Origin: Halapricum hydrolyticum
GTDB lineage: Archaea; Halobacteriota; Halobacteria; Halobacteriales; Haloarculaceae
Direction of reading: 5' to 3'
DNA: 64,000 nt
Assembly (NCBI RefSeq): GCF_025517535.1
Contig: NZ_JAOPKC010000008.1
Coordinates: 1 to 64,000 of the forward strand
This document shows, one piece after another, positions 50,788 to 60,969 of this stretch (position 1 is the stretch's first letter; each line of letters begins with the position of its first letter). A program made the position numbers and the translations under genes. The notes beneath the pieces are model-generated. The model was not told the DNA's origin and made no database searches. It saw only the letters and a program-made list of their open reading frames with translations.

Positions 50788-51914
50788 TGACGGAAAATGA
50801 CGAATCGACCGCTGCAGAGTCAGAGCGAAAACGTCGCCTCTTCCGGCGGCTCGGAAAGATCGTCGGCGTGGTTTTGCTCCTAGCGATCGTCCTCCCCTTT
50901 GTCATCTACGCAGTCCCGCAGGTCGTGGGAGCCGACAGCAGTTACGTCGTGCTCTCAGGGAGCATGCAGCCGACGATGAACCCCGGCGACGTCGTTGTCG
51001 TCAAGGATGTCCCTGCGGACGAGATAGAGCGGGGAGACATCATCACATTCCAGCGCGGGGAGCAGACCAGTCCGACGACTCACCGTGTCATCGAAGTGAT
51101 CCAAGACGGCGACGGCGTGGCGTTCCGAACGGCGGGGGACAACTCACAGAGTGCGGACCGACAGTCGGTCACACCCGCACAGGTCGAGGGGCGTGTCCCG
51201 GTAGTGGCAGGCATTCCCTTTGTCATTCCGCTGATCGGGTACGTCATCCGCTTCGCCTCGACCCAGACAGGGTTCGTGTTGCTCGTCGCCGCTCCGATCG
51301 GACTGTTGTTCCTCTCGGAAGCCTGGTCGCTGTCGAAACGCTTGCGTGTTGGAAACGAACACGTGGACGACAGTGCGACCGGTCAGACGTCGGAAAGCAG
51401 TGAAGGTCCCGCCACCGAAGCTGACCGTTCCGACAGAGCGGCCGGTCCCCAGCGGACCGGCGAAGAGGGTGGCTCCCGACAGCTCGACGGGGACACGGAC
51501 GATCGAGAGAGTGCGGTCTCTTTCACCGCTCCCGAACTCCAGCTCGGGTTGCTCGTCCTGGCCGCGTTCGTCGCGTACAGCGTGTGGGTCGCCATCCAGA
51601 CGATGGAGATCTGGGCGTTCACTGTCGCTGGGGGCGTCGGCACCGCGTTCCTGCTATTGTCAATTCTCTATCTCGCGGGTCGATCCGGGGGTTCCTCGGA
51701 GCGTGAGGTAACAGCGCCGGAACCAACCGGACAAGATCCGTCGTCAGTCCGCGAACAGTTCGTCGTAGCGAGCGCCCGTGCGGATGCCCTCGCCGTGGCG
51801 GTCGCCGACACCGAGCGAGACGACAGAGCGACGAGGGCCGTCCCATCCCGGGCAGCGCGAGTCGACGGTGGCGAGCCGACGTCGCAAGCGAAGGAGGAAA
51901 CAAGCGATGACTGA
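50787..51914 (+). CDS. sipW: SipW-type signal peptidase I
   Basis: A 375-residue membrane peptidase. A helix (VVLLLAIVLPFVIYAVPQVV) precedes the catalytic serine in VLSGSMQPTMNPGDVVVVKD. The general base region has histidine in SPTTHRVIEVIQDGD, as in archaeal and ER-type signal peptidases, not lysine. GDNSQSADRQSVTPAQVEGR contains the last catalytic aspartate. A second helix pair and an acidic C-terminal tail follow. GGAGGGG provides a strong ribosome-binding site. It is placed among six candidate substrates, so it is very likely their processing enzyme. Confidence 0.9.
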   Translation: MTENDESTAAESERKRRLFRRLGKIVGVVLLLAIVLPFVIYAVPQVVGADSSYVVLSGSMQPTMNPGDVVVVKDVPADEIERGDIITFQRGEQTSPTTHRVIEVIQDGDGVAFRTAGDNSQSADRQSVTPAQVEGRVPVVAGIPFVIPLIGYVIRFASTQTGFVLLVAAPIGLLFLSEAWSLSKRLRVGNEHVDDSATGQTSESSEGPATEADRSDRAAGPQRTGEEGGSRQLDGDTDDRESAVSFTAPELQLGLLVLAAFVAYSVWVAIQTMEIWAFTVAGGVGTAFLLLSILYLAGRSGGSSEREVTAPEPTGQDPSSVREQFVVASARADALAVAVADTERDDRATRAVPSRAARVDGGEPTSQAKEETSDD

Positions 51915-53604
51915 TCCCGGACGGAAGCTCGCGGCGCTGGCGATCGTCGTGGCAATGGTCGGTGCGTCGCTCGGATACGCGCCGACCACGAGCTATTTCA
52001 GCGACGGGGAAACCGCGAATGTCGCCATCGAGATGCCAGTCGCGCCTGTCGGAAACGTCGGCAGCGACAACCCCGTCGCAGAGGGGTCGCCGGTGAACGT
52101 CACCGGCGTCAGTTCGACCGACGACGGCACGATCACCAGCTACGCGTGGGACTTCGACGGCGATGGTGAGATCGACGCGACGGGGATGAATCAGACCCAT
52201 ACGTACCTCGATGAGGGCGAGTACGGGGTGACGCTTGTCGTCACAGACACAGCGGGCTTGACCGACACCGCGACGACGGCGGTGACCGTCGAAAACGTCC
52301 CACCGACCGCGAGGGCCGGTTCGGACCGGACCGTCGACGTCGACGAGGTCGTCACGTTCGATGCCTCGGCCAGCAGCGACCCAGGGGCCGACAACTTGAC
52401 CTACGAGTGGGACCTCGACGGCGACGGCGAGTACGACGCCGGCGGCGTCGAAGTCGACCAGCAGTACAGAAGTGAGGGGACCTACGCCGTCACGCTGCAG
52501 GTCAGCGACGGCGACGGCGGCCTCGACACCGACACGCTGTCCGTCGAGGTCCAGAACGTCCCACCAACGGCGGACGCTGGCGAGAACCTGACGGTCGTCA
52601 CCGGCGAACCCACCCTCGACGGCACCAGGAGCAGCGAGGGTGACAGCTCCGACACGCTGACCTACGAATGGGACGTCGACGACGACGGCACTTACGAAGT
52701 TGACGGGGCCGAACCGGGACACTACTACAGCGAGAACGGGACGTACAACGTCACGCTGCAGGTCAGCGACGGCGACGGCGGCACCGACACCGACACGACG
52801 ACGGTGACCGTCGAACCGGACACGGAACCGCCCGTGGCCGACGCAGTCACCACGCAGACCACCGCCACTAACAAGACGATCGGATTCAACGGGTCCGGAT
52901 CCGGGGACAACGCCCGGATCGTCGGCTACCAGTGGGACTTCGGTGACGGCACGACGGCCGCTGGACCGGAAGTCAGCCACACCTACGACGACCCCGGCGA
53001 CTACAACGTCACGCTGACGGTCACCGACAGTGCCAGCTACGAGACCACCGCGAACGTCTCCATCGCAATCGAGAACGTCCCGCCGACCGCCGACGCCGGT
53101 CCGGACCTGGAGACGACCGCCGGAACCCCGGTCACGCTGGACGGGTCCGACAGCACCGCGGGGGATGCCCACGACACCCTCAGCTACGGGTGGGACCTCG
53201 ACGAAGACAGCACCTACGAGAAGAGCGGGGCCACCGCCGAGCAAATCTTCCGCGACGAGGGGACGTACAACGTCACGCTGCGGGTCGACGACGGTGATGG
53301 CGGCGTCGACACCGACACAACGACGGTGACCGTCGAGAACGCGCTGCCGGTGGCAGATGCCGGTTCGGACCGGACAGTACCAGTGAACGAGACCGTGGCG
53401 TTCGACGGTTCGACCAGCAGCGATCCGGACGGCGATACGCTGACCTACGAGTGGGACCTCGACGGCGACGGCGCGTTCGACGAAAGCGGCTCGAACGCGT
53501 CACACACGTACACCGCCAACGGAACGTACACTGTCACGCTACGGGTCGACGACGGCGACGGCGGCATCGACACCGACACGATCGACGTCACTGTCGAGTC
53601 CTGA
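51907..53604 (+). CDS. Exported PKD-repeat protein with SipW-type signal
   Basis: A 565-residue protein whose start overlaps the signal peptidase stop by 8 nt. The signal KLAALAIVVAMVGASLGYAP has no twin arginine, but TTSYFSDGETANVAIEMPVA is the SipW-dependent motif. Six PKD beta-sandwich domains follow, each with Y-x-W-D-x-DGDG and EG-TY-x-VTLxVxDxDGG patterns and joined by VENVPPTADAG-like linkers. N-glycosylation sequons (for example ENGTYNVTL) are common. It is a likely extracellular stalk or glycan-binding adhesin associated with the fibre. Confidence 0.88.
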   Translation: MTDPGRKLAALAIVVAMVGASLGYAPTTSYFSDGETANVAIEMPVAPVGNVGSDNPVAEGSPVNVTGVSSTDDGTITSYAWDFDGDGEIDATGMNQTHTYLDEGEYGVTLVVTDTAGLTDTATTAVTVENVPPTARAGSDRTVDVDEVVTFDASASSDPGADNLTYEWDLDGDGEYDAGGVEVDQQYRSEGTYAVTLQVSDGDGGLDTDTLSVEVQNVPPTADAGENLTVVTGEPTLDGTRSSEGDSSDTLTYEWDVDDDGTYEVDGAEPGHYYSENGTYNVTLQVSDGDGGTDTDTTTVTVEPDTEPPVADAVTTQTTATNKTIGFNGSGSGDNARIVGYQWDFGDGTTAAGPEVSHTYDDPGDYNVTLTVTDSASYETTANVSIAIENVPPTADAGPDLETTAGTPVTLDGSDSTAGDAHDTLSYGWDLDEDSTYEKSGATAEQIFRDEGTYNVTLRVDDGDGGVDTDTTTVTVENALPVADAGSDRTVPVNETVAFDGSTSSDPDGDTLTYEWDLDGDGAFDESGSNASHTYTANGTYTVTLRVDDGDGGIDTDTIDVTVES

Positions 53605-53948
53605 TAGTGACCGTTGTAACGATTTACCGGGACGACCGCACGCCGGAAGATTCACGGGGCTCGACTTCCGAACCCTCGCTCATTTCATTCACGAGGACGC
53701 CGTCGTGCGGTCGATACGGAGCAGACGTACAACACTATCAAAAGGTGTGGGAAGGGCAGGGGGATACGGCAAGGCGGGGCGGGAGCAATACGACCCTTCC
53801 CGTACTTTCCGTCTCGGAAAGCATGCCAGTCTAGCGTTGCACGTCTATTCGATCCCCCCGTTGGAATACCAAGGATGTCATAGCGGGACGGCACACAAGC
53901 TCACGGTTCACCCGTTGGAGGACGTCAAAACGGCGTCGCGGGGCGACG
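53605..53948. other. Intergenic region, 344 bp
   Basis: Separates the convergent PKD and Bat-like genes. I see no gene and no strong structure. Confidence 0.6.
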
Positions 53949-54629
53949 TCACAGCCGAGTGATGCGCGACTGTGGCGTGTCGGGTTCGGTCGCGTTCGAG
54001 AGCGCCTGTTGGCCGAGTCGTTTCGTCGCCCGTCGAAGCCTGGCGGAGGCCGCCTGATCGGAGATACCGAGTTCCTCCGCCAGTTCGACGATCGTCGTCT
54101 GTCGCGGCACGTCGAAATATCCGCGCTCCAGCGCGAGGGCGATCGTCTGGCGCTGGCAAGGAGTGAGCAATTCACCCGAGTGCTCGCCGGCCGAGTCGCT
54201 GAGGACCCGTTCGATATCGATCGAAACGTCTCGCTCGGAGCAGCGTCGCTGGAAGCAGCTGGCGTCGTCGTGCGTGTCGAACCGAAGGACGAAGTGCCAT
54301 CGGTTTGCGGTGCCGCTGGCCCGTAATACGGCGACGGCAATCTCACCGAGGCACCGCAAGAACGGATCGACCTCGGACCGCCAGTCGACACGATACAGGA
54401 ACTCGCCGCCTTCCTGCTGGAGGAACGCAAAGGATTCGGCGACGGAATGTCGTCGCATCGCCTCCTCGAACGCGTCTCGATCAGGGACGTTCACCCACAC
54501 GTACGAGAACGATCCCGTCCCGACCGGAACGATCCGGTCGAACCGGATTCGAATCTCAGAGATAGTATTCAGGACGGGTCCAAACGAGAGTTCCGATCCC
54601 GGAACCGAAAGCTCCAGTACGACACTCAT
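53949..54629 (-). CDS. Bat-like HTH_10 transcription regulator
   Basis: A 226-residue protein from the ATG at 54629 (MSVVLELSVPGSELSFGPVL). The sensor half has IRFDRIVPVGTGSFSYVWVN and FLQQEGGEFLYRVDW. The HTH_10 reads LTPCQRQTIALALERGYFDV, PRQTTIVELAEELGISDQAA and SARLRRATKRLGQQALS. It closes the fibre locus on the right and is related to the pair in the repeat-bounded cassette. A longer frame starts at 54743 but shows no conserved N terminus. Confidence 0.9.
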   Translation of the reverse strand: MSVVLELSVPGSELSFGPVLNTISEIRIRFDRIVPVGTGSFSYVWVNVPDRDAFEEAMRRHSVAESFAFLQQEGGEFLYRVDWRSEVDPFLRCLGEIAVAVLRASGTANRWHFVLRFDTHDDASCFQRRCSERDVSIDIERVLSDSAGEHSGELLTPCQRQTIALALERGYFDVPRQTTIVELAEELGISDQAASARLRRATKRLGQQALSNATEPDTPQSRITRL

Positions 54630-55131
54630 CACATACCCCCCACTGACGATTCGACAGGCTGGTTGACGTACAGCGGGCCGAGCCCCGAGTTCATCGCTGG
54701 GTCCCCATCTCGACTGAACGTATACGCCGTTATTAGTTATCAATCCTACAATTCCGGGGAATCTCTCCTCTTGTCAACGACGTCTCGGTACGACTGACAG
54801 GAAGCGGCAATACTCAGACGTTGCATGTCAACTCGCGCTCGTCCGCAGTCAGGACGAATTCGGGATGGAGCCGGACGACTTCGATGACGCACCCACCTGG
54901 CAGTGGTTGGTGGTGTCCCGTCCGTAGTTTGGTTCGTCGACACGGCCGTCGTTAGCTGGATACCAGTCAGTTCGGGACATCCGGCCAGCGCGCCCGTGCT
55001 GATCCCCACTGCGGCGAGGGGCGATCGTCGAGTGGGCGTTCACCGGCCGGAGACGTCGGGCGGTGCATCGACTGGGGTATCTCGACACGACGACATACGT
55101 CTGGGAGTCGACAGCCGGCAGGGACGTCGTC
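54630..55131. other. Intergenic region, 502 bp
   Basis: No supported gene or clear repeat. The upstream part should hold the promoter of the Bat-like gene (AT-rich CGTATACGCCGTTATTAGTT near 54719). Confidence 0.55.
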
Positions 55132-55730
<599 letters not shown>

Positions 55731-55734
<4 letters not shown>

Positions 55735-57421
55735 GGGGATGCCTCCTCCGGCTCGACCCGGATCGCCTCGATCGCGTCGAGGACACCTCGCATCTTGTTC
55801 TCGGTCTCCTCGTACTCGCTCTCGGGGACCGAGTCGGCGACGATCCCCGCACCGGCCTGGACGGTGATCCGGTCGGCCGTTCCCGAGGCACTCGTGGCGG
55901 GGTCCGCTGCCCCCGATGCGTCCGCAGCGGTAGGCAGTGGCTGGTCGGCCTCGACGGTCGCCGATCGGATGACGATCGCGAAATCAGCATCGCCGTTCCA
56001 GGAGAAGTACCCCACGCCGCCGCCGTACAGCCCGCGCGGTTCGCGCTCCAGGTCGTCGATGATCTCCATGGCGCGGATCTTCGGCGCTCCGGAGAGCGTC
56101 CCCGCCGGGAACGTCGCCCGCACCGCGTCGAAGGCGTCGAAAGACTCCGTCTCTCGGGCCACAGAGCCCGGTTCAGAGACGTCCGCGTCGTCGGCCATCG
56201 TTCCGGTCACCGTCGACTCGATGTGCTGGACGTGGCTGTACTTGAGGACGTTCATGAACTCCTCGACGCGGACGGACCCGGGCTCGGATACCCGCCGGAC
56301 GTCGTTACGTCCCAGATCGACGAGCATCGTGTGCTCGGCCCGCTCTTTCTCGTCAGCGAGCATCTCGCCGGCCAGGCGGCGATCCTCGACGGGACTCGTT
56401 CCCCGCGGGCACGTACCCGCAATGGGGTTGACCATGACGCGGTCGCCGCCGACCGACACGAGCGTCTCCGGGCTCGCACCGACGACAGTCAACTCGTCGT
56501 GGTCGAGGAGATACATGTACGGTGAGGGGTTGATCGAACGCAGCGCGTCGTACAGCCCCAGCGGATCGACGTCGCCGTACAATTCGCGCTTGCGGGAGAT
56601 GACGCCCTGGTAGATGTCGCCGTCCAGGACCGACTCTTTAGCCGCACGGACGGCGTCCTCGTACTCGTCTTTCGGACCGGCCGTCTCGACCTGCTGTTCG
56701 AAACCGCCGGAGTCGATATCGATCGCACCACCGAGTACTGTCTCAATCCGGCTCGCCTCGGCCCGGAGTTCGTCGTATCGCTCGCCGGCGTCGTGGCCGG
56801 GCCCGAGAAGCGGGGTCGCCACCAGCGAGACGGTATTCTCGGCGTGATCAAACACGAGCGTCTTCGTCGTGAGCAGGAACTGCGCGTCGGGAAACCGCGA
56901 TTCGGGGCGGTCGAGCCCGACCTCGTCGAGCCAGAGGTCGTAGACGGCGTCGTAGGCCAGAAAGCCGACGAGCCCGCCCGCCAGCAGTTGCCGGTCGTGC
57001 TCGGGGAAGCCCCGGAGTTCGGCGTCGGGGAGACACGCCCGGAGGCTGTCGAGGACGTCGCCGCCGTTGGGCGTGAGAAAGTCGGCGTAGCGGTCGTCGA
57101 AGACCTCGACTGTCGTCTCCCGATCGACGGTGACGACGCCGACGGGATCGTATCCGACGAACGAGTAGCGAGCGTGGCGATCATCGGGCGTCGGCGCGAA
57201 CGCACCGTCGGGATCGCTGGAGGCGACCTTCTCGGCGCTTTCGAGCAAGAAGGTGTAGTCGGCCCCCTCGAAATCGGTCGTCCGGCCCGTCAGCGCAGCG
57301 TAGGCGGACAGCGGATCCACGTCCGCGCCGAGGTCGGCCTCGAGCCGGACGACGGCGGGCCGATCACCTGCGGCCAGGTCGGCGAACGCCTCGCGCGAGC
57401 GATCGAAATCGATCTCCCCCG

Positions 57422-57425
<4 letters not shown>
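55731..57425 (-). CDS. trpE: Anthranilate synthase component I
   Basis: A 564-residue chorismate-binding enzyme. DRHARYSFVGYDPVGVVTVD belongs to the N-terminal regulatory part and the C-terminal half carries DIYQGVISRKRELYGDVDPL, PYMYLLDHDELTVVGASPET, VMVNPIAGTCPRG and SGAPKIRAMEIIDDLEREPR, YGGGVGYFSW. All are conserved in TrpE. It makes anthranilate from chorismate with TrpG. It overlaps trpF and trpG by 4 nt each. An Ala/Ser-rich insertion (LPTAADASGAADPATSASGT) near residue 510 is unusual. Confidence 0.94.
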
Positions 57426-58053
<628 letters not shown>

Positions 58054-58057
<4 letters not shown>

Positions 58058-59055
58058 GCACTGGCCTCGCGGAGCTCGTCGAGCTTCTCGGCGGCCGCGC
58101 CCGAGTCGATGGCCTGGCGGGCGACTTCGACGCCGTCGTCCAGCGAGGTAGCCTGACCGGCGACGTAGGCGGCCGCGCCGGCGTTCGCGAGGACGATCTC
58201 CCGTTTCGCGCTGTTGACTGATCCCTCGAGGATCCCCTCCAGGTCCGCGGCGTTCTCGGCGGGCGTGCCGCCCGCGACGGCCGAGATGTCGTGCCGATCG
58301 AGCCCCACGTCCTCGGGCGCGACCGTGTACTGTTCGACGTCGCTGCCCGTGACTTCGGCGACGGTCGTCTCGTCGTGGACGGTGATCTCGTCCATGCCGG
58401 CCCCGTGGACGACCAGCGCGTGCTCGACGGGCATGCGCGCGAGGGCGTCGGCGATCAACGGGACGAGGTCGTCGTCGTAGACGCCCAGCACCTGCGCGTC
58501 TGCCCCGGCAGGGTTGGTCAGCGGCCCGAGCACGTTGAAGATCGTCTCGACGCCCAGTTCCTTCCGCGGGCCGATGACGGCCTTCATCGCGGGGTGGAAC
58601 GCCGGTGCGTGCATGTACCCGATCCCGAACGACTCGACGTGACTGCGGACAGAGTCGGGATCGCTCTCGAGCGTGACGCCGACCGCCTCAAGCACGTCGG
58701 AGCTGCCGGAAGACGAAGAGACAGAGTAGTTACCGTGCTTGGCGATCGGGACGCCCGCGCCGGCGGCGACGATCGCGCTGGTCGTCGAGACGTTGATCGT
58801 GTCGTAGTCGTCCCCGCCCGTGCCGCAGGTGTCGACCAGCGGCGACCGGTCGGGCTCGATCGTGTGTGCGGCCTCGCGCATCCCCTGGGCGAAGCCCGCG
58901 ATCTCGGCCTCCGTCTCGCCTTTCGACCGCAACGCGGCGAGCAGCGCCCCGATCTGTGCCTCGGTGGCGTCCTCAAACACCGCCCTCGCGGCCTCGCGAG
59001 CTTCCTCGACTGTGAGATCCTCCCCGTCTGTGACGCGTTCGATGTATTCCTTCAT
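58054..59055 (-). CDS. trpD: Anthranilate phosphoribosyltransferase
   Basis: A 333-residue enzyme from the ATG at 59055 (MKEYIERVTDGEDLTVEEAR). An open frame reaches 59094 but adds non-conserved residues. PLVDTCGTGGDDYDTINVST, VPIAKHGNYSVSSSSGSSDV, LEAVGV and FAPAFHPAMK-like YMHAPAFHPAMKAVIGPRKE are the substrate- and metal-binding motifs. FNVLGPLTNPAGADAQVLGV is also typical. It is the first gene of the operon, preceded by a TGTACA box overlapping the probable start site. Confidence 0.94.
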
Positions 59056-59082
59056 CGTGACCACCAATGGACTGATTCGTGT

Positions 59083-59113
59083 TGTAGTGTACAAATTCGT
59101 TCATCGACTTAAG
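59083..59113 (-). promoter_or_regulatory. Promoter and TGTACA box of the trp operon
   Basis: A TATA-like CTTAAG lies at 59108-59113. About 25 bp downstream, TGTAGTGTACA (59083-59093) is a perfect palindrome containing TGTACA, the core of the TRP box bound by TrpY in methanogens. Its position over the expected start site fits repression. That a TrpY-like protein acts here is inferred. Confidence 0.5.
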
Positions 59114-59321
59114 CGTGTCGGGAACGGACGAGGGTGTGTCGATCTCGGACCCGGAACGGATTTGATGGGGCGGGCAGCCGCGAGTAACGGGTCTGGCGTG
59201 ACGACGACCGAGAGACGCAGGACGGCAGCCGTGATACACGTGGACAATCGCCTGACGAGACGATCGTTTCGAAACCTTCAATTACCTCTGCCTGCAACGA
59301 TGGGATGCGTTCGATCAGCGA

Positions 59322-59396
59322 GGGTTCGTGGTCTAGACCGGTTACGACACCTCCTTGACATGGAGGAGGCCGACGGTTCAAATCCGTCCGAACCCA
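59322..59396 (+). tRNA. tRNA-Val (GAC anticodon)
   Basis: The 75-nt sequence folds as a normal tRNA: acceptor arms GGGTTCG (59322-59328) and CGAACCC (59389-59395) with discriminator A. The anticodon stem CCTCC/GGAGG has the loop TTGACAT giving GAC. The T-arm is GACGG-TTCAAAT-CCGTC. No intron is visible. The CCA end is not encoded, as is usual in archaea. Confidence 0.95.
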
Positions 59397-59671
59397 TCCG
59401 AAATTCTCCAACACGTCTGGTCCCCTACTGACTGGTCCCGATTCGTTCGACGGTCGCCGCCATCAGAATGCCGAACGTTCAGTCCGTGCTCGAACTGGTC
59501 GTGATGTTCGGCATCACCGATGTCGCACACGGCATATGCGTATCCATTTTATTCCATCCGCACGCGTTGCGTATTCGTACAAAATCCCGGGACGTGAACA
59601 GTTCAAGGGGTCAAAACGCCGTGAACCGTCGTTCGAATATATAGGTCCGCCAGTGGAAAGAGATAGGTACG

Positions 59672-60838
59672 ATGACCCCATCCCGACATCCATCGACGCC
59701 ACGAGATGAGAACGGACACATCCGGCGGCGACGATTCCTTCTCACCGGCACTGCAGTCGGTACGACACTCCTGGCCGGCTGTTCGGGCGACACCGGCAAC
59801 GGCGGAGCGAACAGCACCGACACGGGCGACGGTGGGGCGACCGACGACTCCACACCCGGGGAGACGTCGACGAGCGACGCAGAGAGCGACCCGAATGTCG
59901 GGACGTTCCGACTGCTCATCAGCGATCGGCCGGTCGCGATCGACGAGTTCGATTCGCTGGACGTCACCTTCGACCGAGCGCGGGTGTTCCAGAGCGGTAA
60001 GCAGGACGGAGACTCGGACGACGGGGAAACCGAAGTCGACGGAGCTGAGACGGAAACCGAGGCTGAAGTCGACGAGAACGAGACGGAGACCGAGACCGAA
60101 ACAGAGACTGAACGCGACGAAAGCGAGACGGGGACTGTGACGGAAATCAGCGAAGACGAGACGGGGACTGTGACGGAAATCATCGAAGACGAGACGGAGA
60201 CTGTGACGGAAATCATCGAAGACGAGACGGAGACCGAAGCTGACGAGGACGACGGCAACGAGAACGGCGATCCGGACGACGAACGCGGGTTCTTCGTTCT
60301 CGATCTGGACGGCGCGACGGTCGATCTGACGCAGGTCGTCGGTGACAAGGCGATGGGAGTCTTCGAAGACGACCTCCCGGCAGGGCGGTACTCGAAGATC
60401 GAGCTCCACGCGGCAGACGTCGAGGGGATCGTCGACGGCGAATCGGTCTCGGTCAAGATACCAAGCGGCAAGCTCCAGATCGTCAAACCCTTCGAAGTTA
60501 CCCCCGGAGAGACGCTCGAGTTCGTCTTTGACATTAACGTCGTCAAGAAGGGGAAGTCGGGCGGATACAATCTCCTGCCGGTGATCTCCGAGAGTGGCGT
60601 CGCCGGTAAAGACGTCGATGTCGAAGAGATCGATCCGGACGAGAGAAGCGAAGACAGCGGACGAGACACGAGCGAGGATGGTGAAACGGACGCGGACGAA
60701 GGCGACGAGACCGACGCGGACGAGAGCGACGAAACGGATTCGAGCGGAGAGGAAGGGACGAGCGGGGACGGCAACGAGACAACCGAGGCCGGAAGCAGCC
60801 AGGGAAGCCCGGGGAACGGGAATCCGGACCAGGGGTGA
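59672..60838 (+). CDS. DUF4382 lipoprotein with acidic repeat insert
   Basis: A 388-residue exported lipoprotein. IRRRRFLLTGTAVGTTLLAG followed by C is a Tat signal with lipobox. DUF4382 is recognisable in GTFRLLISDRPVAIDEFDSL, DVTFDRARVF, then GFFVLDLDGATVDLTQVVGD and LPAGRYSKIELHAADVEGIV. An acidic Thr/Glu-rich insert with 33-bp DNA repeats interrupts the domain at about residues 118-205. The end is another acidic low-complexity tail. The function of DUF4382 is unknown. Confidence 0.87.
   Translation: MTPSRHPSTPRDENGHIRRRRFLLTGTAVGTTLLAGCSGDTGNGGANSTDTGDGGATDDSTPGETSTSDAESDPNVGTFRLLISDRPVAIDEFDSLDVTFDRARVFQSGKQDGDSDDGETEVDGAETETEAEVDENETETETETETERDESETGTVTEISEDETGTVTEIIEDETETVTEIIEDETETEADEDDGNENGDPDDERGFFVLDLDGATVDLTQVVGDKAMGVFEDDLPAGRYSKIELHAADVEGIVDGESVSVKIPSGKLQIVKPFEVTPGETLEFVFDINVVKKGKSGGYNLLPVISESGVAGKDVDVEEIDPDERSEDSGRDTSEDGETDADEGDETDADESDETDSSGEEGTSGDGNETTEAGSSQGSPGNGNPDQG
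60125..60235. repeat. 33-bp tandem repeats within the DUF4382 gene
   Basis: Units begin at 60125, 60158 and 60191 (GAGACGGGGACTGTGACGGA and 13 more bases, with small differences), with a partial fourth at 60224. They encode ET(G/E)TVTEI(S/I)ED steps, so the repeat keeps the frame. Confidence 0.88.
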
Positions 60839-60969
60839 TACTGCCGGCTGTACGTTCGTGCAGATATTCGCCAGACAGCTTCGAAATGGGACAGTCAGCA
60901 GTATGAGCCGAGAGGTCCGTCACAGCGAGACGGACGGGACGGACTGCGCGCGTACCAGGCGAGCGTGGA

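Noticed and set aside
59603..60409. 268-residue minus-strand frame with repeated LVFDDFRHS-like units
   Set aside because: The repeats are only the reverse reading of the 33-bp repeats in the DUF4382 gene on the plus strand.
60543..60923. 126-residue minus-strand frame over the end of the DUF4382 gene
   Set aside because: It is the antisense of an acidic low-complexity tail, giving an Arg/Ser/Pro-rich artefact.
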